Assembly: GCA_963763485.1 (NCBI GenBank)
Contig: CAVXOW010000005.1
Coordinates: 1,178,001 to 1,242,000, forward strand
Reading direction: 5' to 3'
Length of the DNA: 64,000 nucleotides
Origin: CAWCKS01 sp963763485
GTDB taxonomy: Bacteria; Pseudomonadota; Alphaproteobacteria; Rhizobiales; Xanthobacteraceae
A program made the translations under genes and the position numbers. How positions within the stretch are numbered: the first letter of the stretch is position 1; each line of letters starts with the position of its first letter. The notes beneath the pieces are model-generated. The model saw only the letters and a program-made list of their open reading frames with translations, made no database searches and was not told where the DNA came from. Below are positions 17,185 to 25,340 of the stretch, in pieces.

Positions 17185-18403
17185 ATGACAAGAAGAGCGC
17201 GAAGTCACCGAACTCAAGACGCTTTCGTGCAGTGCTGCGTGGCGCAATTACTATTTCGTCAAGATTACAACCGAGGATGGCGTGATCGGCTGGAGCGAGT
17301 TCGACGAGGGCTTCGGCTCGCCCGGTGTCGGCTACATTATCGAACGGCTGGCGTGGCGCGTCATCGGACAGTGCGCACTTGATCACGAGCGGATTCGCGA
17401 GGATCTGCGTTGCGCGACGCGGCCGGCACCCGGTGGCGTCGTCGGACAAGCGCTCGGCGCGATCGAGAACGCTTTGCTGGACGCCAAGGCCAAGACTTTA
17501 GGGGTGCCCTGCTATGACCTGCTTGGCGGCAAGATACGCGATCACCTGCGCGTGTACTGGTCGCACTGTGTGACTTGGCGCGTCCAGCATCGTCCGCACT
17601 ACCAGCCGGAGATCGTCGATGTCGACGGCGTCCGGTCGATCGCCCGCGAAGCTCGTGAGAAAGGCTTCACCGCGCTCAAGACCAACATCTATCGATATGA
17701 GAATGGCAAGCCGGTGATGTGGGAAGCCAATTTCGGCAGGCCGTTCATGCCCGAACTGAACATCGATCGGAAGGTTCGCAAGGGTATTCGAGAACACCTG
17801 GAGATCCTGCGTGAAGCCGCAGGGCCGGATGTGGACATCATGGTGGACCTGAACTTCAACGCCAAGACCGAAGGCTATCTCCAGATACTGCATGAAATCG
17901 CCGACCTCGACATGTTCTGGGTTGAACTCGACACGCCGAACGCCGAAGCCCTCGGGATCCTCCGTTCCAGGAGCAGGCATCCGATCGCGTCGTGTGAGAC
18001 GGTGATCGGTCTAAACCAATTTCTGCCGTTTTTTCGCGCGCAGGCGATCGACGTCGCCATCGTCGATGCGCCGTGGAATGGCGTGTGGCAATCGATGAAG
18101 ATAGCGGCGGCGGCCGAAGCCCACGAGGTCAATGTCGCGTGTCACAATTTCTACGGTCATCTCTGCACCATGATGAACGCGCATTTCTGCGCGGCCGTGC
18201 CAAATCTGCGCATCATGGAGGTCGACGTCGACCGCATCGCCTGGGATCACGAGTTGTTCACACACGTTCCCACATATGAGAATGGACACCTCGCGGTGCC
18301 GGATCGGCCCGGTTGGGGCACCGAGCCGATTGAAGCAGCGTTGTTAGCGCACCCGCCTGTCCAAACTCATGGCCTTGCAGGCAGAGCCAAACAACAGGGC
18401 TGA
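17185..18403 (+). CDS. Enolase-superfamily (mandelate racemase/muconate lactonizing) protein, frameshift at the 5' end
   Basis: From GTG 17282 the frame is intact (373 residues), but this would lack the first 30-odd residues of the capping domain. Directly upstream, in the same frame, lie family-like residues (EVTELKTLSCSAAWRNYYFV), with a stop at 17186. ATG 17185, behind GGAGAG, is out of frame by one base; removing one A near 17190 joins them (MTEEREVTELK) into 405 residues. Active-site elements are visible: ALKTN (Lys), IMVDLNFN (Asp), FWVELD (Glu), SCETVIG (Glu) and ACHNFYGH (His). Members use Mg2+ to abstract a proton alpha to a carboxylate, as in sugar-acid dehydratases and racemases. 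The exact reaction is unknown. Confidence 0.75.
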
Positions 18404-18717
18404 GGGACAGGTCGCGACTCTTCGTGACAGCAACCGGGATCGATCCCGAGAGCTCTCAACCATCGGCGAGGATCATCTTCGCGTGGGGAATCCCAGGGCT
18501 TGCAACGCTGGTGACGATGTCACAAACGATCTGTTGTCGTTGGTCGAACAATCACTCAATTCGCGATTTGCGAGCGAGCGTGGAACGCTACGCGCGTTCA
18601 TCGTTGTTGCACATTGGCCTCAATCGCTGGCGGACTTCCTGGGACGTTCACTTTTATTTTGACTGTGCATGGCCCAGGCCGTTCGGTGAGCGTGCTGGGC
18701 ACTAAAGGGCATCCGCA
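18404..18717. other. Intergenic, no gene recognised
   Basis: 314 bases between the enolase-superfamily gene and a very small membrane-protein frame. Short open frames exist on the plus strand but have no family resemblance, ribosome site or neighbour logic. No clear terminator hairpin with a T-run was seen. Confidence 0.5.
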
Positions 18718-18822
18718 ATGCTTGACGTAATGAGCGCAATGTTCGGGTTTCTGAGCCTGAGTATTTTCATCGCACATGCGATCGATGCTTACCGATCGTG
18801 GCGGCCGAACACATTCGGCTAG
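18718..18822 (+). CDS. Very small membrane-type protein (34 aa)
   Basis: MLDVMSAMFGFLSLSIF... : one hydrophobic stretch (about residues 5-22) followed by HAIDAYRSWRPNTFG and a stop at 18820. AAAGGG lies at a fair distance before the ATG. The pattern of one short helix followed by a HAxDAYR tail resembles tiny single-helix proteins I associate with Bradyrhizobium-type genomes. Function unknown. It stands alone between two larger genes. Confidence 0.45.
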   Translation: MLDVMSAMFGFLSLSIFIAHAIDAYRSWRPNTFG

Positions 18823-19135
18823 TCCCAGTCCTTCGAGCTCGCGAAGGGGCACTCTCTATTAGTATCGGTTTGGCATAGTTAGTATAGCACGCCGCCAGAC
18901 GAACAGCTGCTGGTCCCGTGCCCGACGCCTTCCCATGCTTTCATGCAGTTGGGGCAGGGCAATCAGATGGGGCATCAGTTGGGCATGCCACGCACACAAT
19001 TGTTCGAATCCGAACATATTGTTGACTACTCGCGTTGCGATCGTAATCCGAACTGATCGGAAAAACCGCACGTGGCCGGTGGGACGAGCGCGCCGCCACG
19101 CAGAAGGTTGTCGATCAACCTTTTGGGGGGCAGCG
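18823..19135. other. Intergenic leader region upstream of the fused binding-protein gene
   Basis: 313 bases. It holds the hairpin at 19104-19122 close to the start of the next gene. On the minus strand a 53-codon frame (MFGFEQLCAWHAQLMPHLIA... to a stop near 18859) is open but unsupported. The promoter of the gene at 19136 must lie here, but no convincing -35/-10 pair stands out. Confidence 0.45.
19104..19122 (+). promoter_or_regulatory. Hairpin immediately upstream of the ribosome site of the fused binding-protein gene
   Basis: AAGGTTG-TCGAT-CAACCTT, perfect 7-base arms with a 5-base loop, followed by TTGGGGGGCAGCG and the ATG at 19136. In RNA the stem would sit just before the G-rich ribosome site. 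It could tune translation or be a weak terminator; the T-run is short. Confidence 0.4.
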
Positions 19136-21449
19136 ATGCGATCCGTCACCGAGATCTTTCCCGGCTTCGACCTGATAGTTCCGCGGCGGTGCCTGCAACG
19201 GGTTGCTGCTCGTAGCATCGCCGTCGGTTTGATGCTGGCCGCGCTGGTAGTTTGCTGCGAACCGCAACGCGCAGTCGCCGCCGCCGGCGAAATCAAGATC
19301 GGCAACACCATGCCCTACAGCGGCCCCGCTTCCGCTTACGGCATCATCGGCAAGACGATCACCGCCTACTTTGACAAGATCAATGCCGAGGGCGGGATTA
19401 ATGGGCGCAAGATCAATTTTATCTCCTATGACGACGCCTACGTGCCGACCAAGACGGTCGAGCTGACGCGCAAGCTGGTCGAGCAGGACGGCGTGCTCCT
19501 GATTTTTGCCGGGCTCGGTACGGCAACGAGTGCGGCGGTGCGGCCGTATCTGAACGACAGAAAGGTCCCGCAGTTGTTCGTTGCATCGGGCGCTTCGATG
19601 TGGGACCAGCCCGGCGACTTCCCGTGGACGATGGGCTTTCAGCCCGGGTACCAGACCGAAGCCCACATCTACGCACAGTATCTCCTGGAGAGTCATCCCA
19701 CCGGCCGGATTGCAATCCTGTACCAGGATGACGATTTTGGCAGAGACTATGTCAAAGGCTTGAAGGACGGGCTCGGCGGCAAGATCCCGGTGGTCGCCGA
19801 AGCTCCCTACAAGGTCACCGACACGACGATCGATCCGCAGATTGCAACGCTGAAGGCCTCGCGCGCCGACATTTTCCTCGATGTCACGACGCCGAAATTC
19901 GCGGCGATGGCGATCAAGCGCAGTGCAGAGCTCGGCTGGAGGCCGGAGCACATCATTTCGACGGTCTCCGAGTTCGATAGCGGCAGTCTTGCGCCCGGCC
20001 GGTCTGGAGAATGCTGAAGGGCTCCTGTCAGCCGGATATACCCTGGAAGGCGACGATCCGACGGCCGTGAATGATCCTTCGTTTCGCGAGTGGTCGGCGT
20101 TCATGGACCGCTACATGCCGGGGGTCAGCAAAGCCAACAGCCTGACCATCTTCGGTTACGCTATCTCCAGTGCGATGGTCGAAGTGCTGAAAAACTGCGG
20201 CGACGATCTGTCACGCGACAACATCATGAAGCAGGCGGCCTCGCTCAAGGGCCTGCAGCTCCCGATGCTGATCCCCGGCGTCGTGGTCAATACCAGCGGC
20301 AGCGACCACGCCCCGCTTGAGCAAATGCAGATGATGCGCTTTAGCGCGGGCCGTTGGGAGAAGTTCGGACCGATACGTAGTGGCGTCGATCCGGGCACGG
20401 TCAGCGACTCCTTCAAGGCGATCTTCCGCTACGGCGTTGCGAAGCGAGACCTTGCCACCCAGCTGAATGCTAATACCGTCACCCTAATGACCGGCGCCTT
20501 CGGCAGCACCTACGCCCAAATCGGTGCCGACCTCGCGGCCGCGCTCGACGACGGCGCCAAGCTTCGCGTGCTGCCAGTGCTGGGCAGGGGCTCCGTGCAG
20601 GCAGTCGCCGACATCCTGTTGCTGAGGGGCGTCGACGCCGGCGTGGTCCGCAAGGACACACTGTCCTACCTCGAACGCAAGGGCTTCGCCGACAACATCC
20701 GCAACCAGCTTGTTTACGTGACCAAGCTGTTCAATGAGGAAATGCACGTCCTTGCGCCGAAGACGATCCGGAGCATGCAGGAGCTCGACGGCAAGACGGT
20801 GGCGATCGGCCTGCCCGACGGCAGCACCTTCGTGACCGCGATCAATATATTCGAGCGGCTTGGTATCAGGCCGCACCTGCTCTACATCGATCCGCGCGTC
20901 GCGCTGGATCTGCTGCGTCAAGGCGACATCGACGCGATCGTGTCGGTGGAGGGCAAGCCGCTGCAGTGGCTGAGTCAGGTCAACGACCCGACGCTGCACC
21001 TGGTGCCGGTCGACTATGCGAAGCCGCTGCGCGAGGAGTATCTGCCGGCGCAGCTGACCGCCGCTGACTATCCGAATCTGATCACCGACACTCCGGTCGA
21101 CACCATTGCGGCCGAAGCTGTCCTCGCCTCCTACAATTGGCCGCCGAACAGCGATCGCTATCGGCGCCTGTCGTTACTGGTCGATGCATTCTTTTCCAGG
21201 ATAGCGCAGCTACAGAAGCCGCCGTTTCATCCGAAGTGGGAGGAACTCGCTCCGCTGGCGCCGGTGGCCGGCTGGACCCGCTTCCGCATGGCGCAGGACT
21301 GGCTCGACCATCGTGCGCCCGCAACCGCCGCGGCCGCGCCCGCGACCGCCGCCTCGGCTCCGACCGCAGCGTCGGCAAATCCGCAGGATCGCGAGACGAT
21401 GTTCCGCGACTTCATCAAGTGGCAGGCGAGTCACCCAAACGGCCGCTGA
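19136..21449 (+). pseudogene. Fused periplasmic binding protein: Liv-type receptor joined to TAXI-type TRAP receptor (one frameshift)
   Basis: ATG 19136 follows GGGGGG. The first frame gives a signal peptide (about residues 1-46) and a type I periplasmic-binding domain (IKIGNTMPYSGPASAYGIIG, INGRKINFISYDDAYVPTK), running to a premature stop at 20017. The same domain resumes one frame on (LRPAGLENAEGLLSAGYTLE), so one surplus base lies near 19984-19995. The second frame then continues through a TAXI-type receptor (about residues 437-718: MTGAFGSTYAQIGADLAAAL, DAGVVRKDTLSYL, MHVLAPKTIRSMQELDGKTV) and an Ala/Pro/Ser-rich tail. Corrected length is 770 residues. No permease gene is adjacent, so it is an orphan receptor or sensor. 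Type pseudogene reflects the frameshift; a sequence error is likely. Confidence 0.75.
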
Positions 21450-21564
21450 CAGGCGTCAGCTTGGGATTTGGAAAGCCGGTTTCAGATGGCGGCCTGGCCG
21501 TTGCGCGCCCACGGGCGCCTGCAAACGCCATTCAGACCAAACTGCCGATCAAGCTGCTGCCACG

Positions 21565-22566
21565 CTAGCGGTTCGATTGGTCAAGCCGCCGTTTGGCTTC
21601 GATTGATCCTTGTCCGGCGGCCTTCGCGTACAAAGCGCGAGCTTTGGCCGCATCCGGTCTCGCGCCAACAACGTTGAGCTTCGCGAGCACATCGGCATCG
21701 AAAGTGCCGGCCAATGTGAGAGAGGCTTCGGCATCACCGGCTTCTGAGACGCGGAAGAGGATCAGCCGAGCCCCGGCGACGTCGCCGGCTGCGATCATGT
21801 CGTGGCCGCGTTTCAGCATCGAGGCCATCTCCTCGCGCGTCAGCGGATTGGCAGCCCGCGTTCTCGGAACGACAGTCGCAGGCGGTGTCGAGGCGGCGGG
21901 ATCCAAAAGGCCGATCCTCTGAGATTTCTGCACCGCCTCTGACGGAGGAGGCCCGGTCACCGGCGTTTCGCTTTGCGGCCAGTTCGCAAGACCTGATTGA
22001 GGGGATGCCGAAGGCGTTTGTGTTGCTTGGCTGGCCTGGACTGATGCTGCGCTGGCGACCTCAGCCTGAACGCTGGCGTGTGACGGCCGAACGGCCGCCC
22101 CGGCGTTCTCGAAAATCGCAAGGCTATCCGCAGGCGGCCCCTGTGCCGCGATTGTGACAATCGTCGCGACAACCGCGGCAACGGCAACTGCGCCGATCAC
22201 CCGAGCTCCAATCCCGAGGTTCTGCAGGCCTGCCTCATGTGCCGGTGGTGGTGGCATCACGGTAGGTCGAAGTCTCGATGGCGACAGTGGCGCTTGAATG
22301 GGCTCATCGAGATCAAAATCCTGGAGATCAAAATCTTGCTCGCTTGTGCGAAGCTGCATCGACTTCGGTTCTCGATCTGTCCCACTCCGCTGCAGATCCG
22401 CCGCGGCTTGGGATGCGAACTGTTGAGGTTCATGCCTCAGATGCCTTTCGACGTCCGAAATCTCTCCACCACTTGCGCCCGTCTCGTCTTGATGCTGCTG
22501 GTCCCTGACCCAGGGCGGTGCATACATCAGCCTGCGGTCACCATCATCGTGGACTGGGGAACTCAT
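21565..22566 (-). CDS. Membrane-anchored Sel1-like repeat protein
   Basis: Start ATG 22566 sits behind GGGAGA; the frame is open further upstream without support. The 333-residue product has a charged cytoplasmic N-terminal third, one membrane helix at about residues 120-142 (IGAVAVAAVVATIVTIAA), a Pro/Ala/Ser/Gln-rich linker, and a C-terminal Sel1-like block (about 250-333) with GHDMIAAGDVAGARLILFRV and ARALYAKAAGQGSIEAKRRL. Sel1/TPR-like repeats mediate protein contacts in the periplasm. This layout is familiar among rhizobial hypothetical proteins but has no known role. It is convergent with the fused binding-protein gene. Confidence 0.7.
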   Translation of the reverse strand: MSSPVHDDGDRRLMYAPPWVRDQQHQDETGASGGEISDVERHLRHEPQQFASQAAADLQRSGTDREPKSMQLRTSEQDFDLQDFDLDEPIQAPLSPSRLRPTVMPPPPAHEAGLQNLGIGARVIGAVAVAAVVATIVTIAAQGPPADSLAIFENAGAAVRPSHASVQAEVASAASVQASQATQTPSASPQSGLANWPQSETPVTGPPPSEAVQKSQRIGLLDPAASTPPATVVPRTRAANPLTREEMASMLKRGHDMIAAGDVAGARLILFRVSEAGDAEASLTLAGTFDADVLAKLNVVGARPDAAKARALYAKAAGQGSIEAKRRLDQSNR

Positions 22567-22952
22567 GACCGATCTCCCATCGACCTTGCGCCTGATGCTT
22601 CGCTCGCACTTTCGCGCACCCGGCGGGGCTTTGTTCTGATTGATCATGCAGCGGAGCAAGCGTGCCTGCTCCGCTGCACAATTACTTCTTGCGCCTTTGG
22701 AAGCCCTGGTCTCCTGACCCGACAACTGTCGCGTGCAAATTCTGCGCAAAAGTACCTAAATACTTTTTTGGCATTTTGTTTGTTCGAAAGGTGGTGAGGA
22801 GAAACGAGGTCAATGCCAGTTTGGCCATCGTTTCGCTTGAGGTTTGGCAAAGGGACGAGAATTGCGGTCCGTGAGGACAGCCGTCGGAGGGACGGCAGGT
22901 CGGAGACGCCGGCGTTCGCGTGAACAAATCGGGAAGTGTTCGGTGGCTGGCG
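22567..22952. other. Intergenic with a strong inverted repeat
   Basis: 386 bases between the sulfatase gene and the Sel1-like gene, both on the minus strand. It contains the 12-base inverted repeat at 22647-22678, then a lower-GC stretch at about 22730-22800 (AAAAGTACCTAAATACTTTTTTGGCATTTTG). It may hold the promoter of the Sel1-like gene. No gene is recognised. Confidence 0.5.
22647..22678. repeat. Perfect 12-base inverted repeat (hairpin)
   Basis: TGCAGCGGAGCA, an 8-base loop, then TGCTCCGCTGCA. It lies 81 bases upstream of the Sel1-like gene start on the minus strand and about 270 bases past the end of the sulfatase gene. There is no T-run on either side, so a classic intrinsic terminator is not supported. 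Confidence 0.6.
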
Positions 22953-24644
22953 CTATCGCTGCACGATGATCGATCGCAGCGGCACGGCGGACGCACGACA
23001 GTCGATCAAACCCAAGTCCACGAGCGTCCGGTGAAAGCGCCGCTTTGCGTCAGAGTCCGACGCAAAGTAGGTATCGCCACACGCATCGAGCAGCGTTGCG
23101 CGAGTTGCATAGACCGGATCGAGGGGCAGTCCTGCCCGTTGCAAAGCAACCGTCCCAAGGAAGGCGATATCCAAATCACTGCCGCGTCCCAAGGCGAGGT
23201 CATCGGTCTCCATGTTGAGAGTTTCCATGGCATAAAACGTCCGGAATTGACGTTGCGGATCCTCCGGGAGCCGAAGCTGCTTCTCGATGCGCCGCGCCAT
23301 AACAGGCTGGTGATCCCCATAGTGCACGATCAGCATGGGGCGGCCAGGGAATCGGGCCACCAGATCGGTCTTGAGGCGCTGCCAGGTCGAAGCGGTCTCT
23401 GCGAGCCTCGCGTAATACTCGGCGTATTGAGCGTCCCGCAAACTCGCTGCGGCAAACGCGCGCTCACTCTCAAACTGTCCTGACGACACCAGCCGTCGGC
23501 TATGGGGCCCGTGGTTGAAATTCGTCAGCGCATACATGAATTGCGGCGACGGATCGGCGGCGATCCTGACCGCGAAAGCATCGAATGCCGCTTGCAAGAA
23601 CTGAGCGTCCGAACCTGTCGCCTCGAATCGTGCGATATCAAATGGCGCCGCGAAATCGTCAGTGAACAGCCGCTCGCTCATGCCGATCGAGCCGTAATAG
23701 TCGTCGTAATTGAGAAAGCTGCGCCGGCAGCTTGATGTCAGCAGTGTCTTGTAGCCAAGCGCCGCCAGCGATCGGGGGAGGCTGTGATGGAATCGGCCGA
23801 CACCCTTCTTGAACAAGAAGTAGGCGTTCGGACCGAAGCTTGCGCTGGAGAGACCGGTCAACACGCTGAATTCGGATTGCCACGAGCCGCCGCCAAAAAT
23901 GTCGACGTGAAGGCTGCCAGAGAGACCATCCTTCGGGGACAGCAATGCGTCGCAAGTTGGTTCGACTGGAAGCCCGAACACGCGCGGATCGAAGATTGAC
24001 TCGTGCTGAATGAAGATAATGTCGGGATAACGGGTGGTGCGGGCCGGTATGGCCGGCAACAGCGGCAGTGGTTCGTTTGCGATATCGCTCAGCGCGAATC
24101 CTGCGACCTGCCGCCACGACAGCGCATCGACCAGTGAGGCCATAAAGCTCGAGAAGAAGCATCGCGGCTCGGCTGCGATTTTTCGGAAAGCTGCGGCGCC
24201 GCCCCTGAACCAATGGGTCAGCGCACAGACGACAAGCGCAACGGCCAGCAGCACCATGCGAAGATCGAACGACATCGGCGGTCCGGCAGCGTAGAGAGCT
24301 ATCGCGAGCGCTGCCAGGATGGCGGCGATGCCGCCAGCGAGGACGGACGCCACCGCGCGCGGGTACTGGACGACAAAAAATGGGGCGGTACCGGCGAACA
24401 ACAGCGGCAGATCCGTCACAGCAAGCTTAAGTCCGCTGTGATCGTATTTCACCATCGATGCTCCGGTGATCGCCGCCGTCATGAGCGTAGACAGCAGGAT
24501 GGCCCGATCGAGGTCTCCGACGATGAGGGCTAACGCCGCTACCAGCAGACATTGCACGGCGAGTGCATAGCCGATGTGCTTCGCACTGCGCTCCGCAAAC
24601 GCCAGGACACCGGCCGCCAGCAAGCAAATCAAAATGATAGTCAT
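22953..24644 (-). CDS. LTA synthase/OpgB-like sulfatase-family membrane protein (phosphoglycerol transferase type)
   Basis: 563 residues. The N-terminal third holds about five hydrophobic segments (for example LICLLAAGVLAFA, VQCLLVAALALIVG, VASVLAGGIAAILAALAIAL). From about residue 200 a sulfatase/alkaline-phosphatase fold follows: PDIIFIQHESIFDPRVFG (metal Glu), GGGSWQSEFSVLTGL (nucleophile region) and MLIVHYGDHQPVM (the metal-binding GDH). This is the arrangement of LtaS, OpgB and related phosphoglycerol or phosphoethanolamine transferases that act at the outer face of the inner membrane. Glucan or envelope modification is the likely role; the substrate is not known. It stands alone. Confidence 0.78.
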   Translation of the reverse strand: MTIILICLLAAGVLAFAERSAKHIGYALAVQCLLVAALALIVGDLDRAILLSTLMTAAITGASMVKYDHSGLKLAVTDLPLLFAGTAPFFVVQYPRAVASVLAGGIAAILAALAIALYAAGPPMSFDLRMVLLAVALVVCALTHWFRGGAAAFRKIAAEPRCFFSSFMASLVDALSWRQVAGFALSDIANEPLPLLPAIPARTTRYPDIIFIQHESIFDPRVFGLPVEPTCDALLSPKDGLSGSLHVDIFGGGSWQSEFSVLTGLSSASFGPNAYFLFKKGVGRFHHSLPRSLAALGYKTLLTSSCRRSFLNYDDYYGSIGMSERLFTDDFAAPFDIARFEATGSDAQFLQAAFDAFAVRIAADPSPQFMYALTNFNHGPHSRRLVSSGQFESERAFAAASLRDAQYAEYYARLAETASTWQRLKTDLVARFPGRPMLIVHYGDHQPVMARRIEKQLRLPEDPQRQFRTFYAMETLNMETDDLALGRGSDLDIAFLGTVALQRAGLPLDPVYATRATLLDACGDTYFASDSDAKRRFHRTLVDLGLIDCRASAVPLRSIIVQR

Positions 24645-25008
24645 ACGCGCGAGTTCGCCTTTTGACGGCGGCGTCAGTCGCCTTCAAATCTGCCATCTCG
24701 GTCAATTATTTCAATGATTTGGATTGAGAGCGCAAGGCTGGATCGTCGTTGGGCGCCAATCAGGCGCGCTGTCCGCGGCCGGACCGCGCCGCGTCAGACC
24801 GCCGTCCGGCGGTAACTTGTTCCGGGTTCAGACGAAGCTTATCGCTCCGACCGGACCGGCGGACGTGTAGCCGGCCCGAAAGACGTCCACGCCACCGGCC
24901 CTGGTCTCGGAGTTGGTACCAGCGCGCCTGGTCCACTAAGTGAAATTCCTTTTGATCTTAGGGATTGGTTCTGATTGACGAGGATTTCGCTGTCTAGGAT
25001 CAAAGCGA
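24645..25008. other. Intergenic, holds a decayed copy of part of the RTX/FG-GAP gene
   Basis: 364 bases. Apart from the degenerate fragment described separately (24831-24924) nothing is recognised. A GCCGCGTCAGACCGCCGTCCGGCGG stretch near 24787-24811 has local inverted symmetry. Confidence 0.45.
24831..24924 (-). pseudogene. Degenerate fragment of the RTX/FG-GAP protein gene
   Basis: This segment can be aligned without gaps over about 94 bases to 26361-26454 inside the large RTX/FG-GAP gene; I judge roughly three quarters of positions to match by eye. Shared blocks include GAAGCTTAT, GCGGACGTGTAGCC, GAAAGACGTC and TCTCGGAG. On the minus strand it still reads as GVDVFRAGYTSA..GAISF, the segment just after the RTX C-terminal block. 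It is a relic of a duplication or of an earlier, longer gene. Confidence 0.55.
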
Positions 25009-25197
25009 ATGATCGCGGCACAATCGAAGCCAATATCATTTCGCTGCCCCATCACTCAGAAGCTCGTCCAGCACTTCATTGCGGACGAGCCGAAGGATCG
25101 TCCTCGTGACCGCTATGAAGCCGTCCACTGCTCGGCCTGCGGGCTTACTCACATGGTCGACTGGTTGAATAACAAAACCATCGAACAAGAGGACTAG
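25009..25197 (+). CDS. Small Cys-containing hypothetical protein (62 aa)
   Basis: 62 residues with FRCPITQKLVQHFIADE near the start and HCSACGLTHMVDWLN near the end, so a CP...CxxC pattern that could bind a metal or form a small rubredoxin-like knuckle. The style matches short rhizobial hypothetical proteins that begin with a C-P-x-T phrase. The ATG at 25009 is the only Met start in frame. Function unknown; it stands alone, convergent with the large RTX/FG-GAP gene. Confidence 0.5.
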   Translation: MIAAQSKPISFRCPITQKLVQHFIADEPKDRPRDRYEAVHCSACGLTHMVDWLNNKTIEQED

Positions 25198-25340
25198 GAC
25201 GGCGTGGCAACTTTGAGAGCTTTGGCCGACTAGCTGAGCCCGTCGGTGCCAGCGGCTCTCCTCACTGGCGGCGGCAAAAGCGGAGGTCGCCGCTCGACGC
25301 AACGGCCTCCATATTTGAAATCGGTCTTGTTTCGCGCCAA

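Noticed and set aside
18369..18662. Plus-strand 97-codon frame after the enolase-superfamily gene
   Set aside because: It overlaps the end of that gene in another frame, has no ribosome site and no recognisable domain.
18859..19311. Minus-strand frame of 150 codons overlapping the start of the fused binding-protein gene
   Set aside because: Its second half runs antisense to a clear signal-peptide region and no family resemblance was seen; only the last 53 codons lie in non-coding DNA and they lack support.
22662..22874. Short plus-strand frame across the hairpin at 22647-22678
   Set aside because: Start lies inside the inverted repeat; composition is not protein-like and there is no ribosome site.
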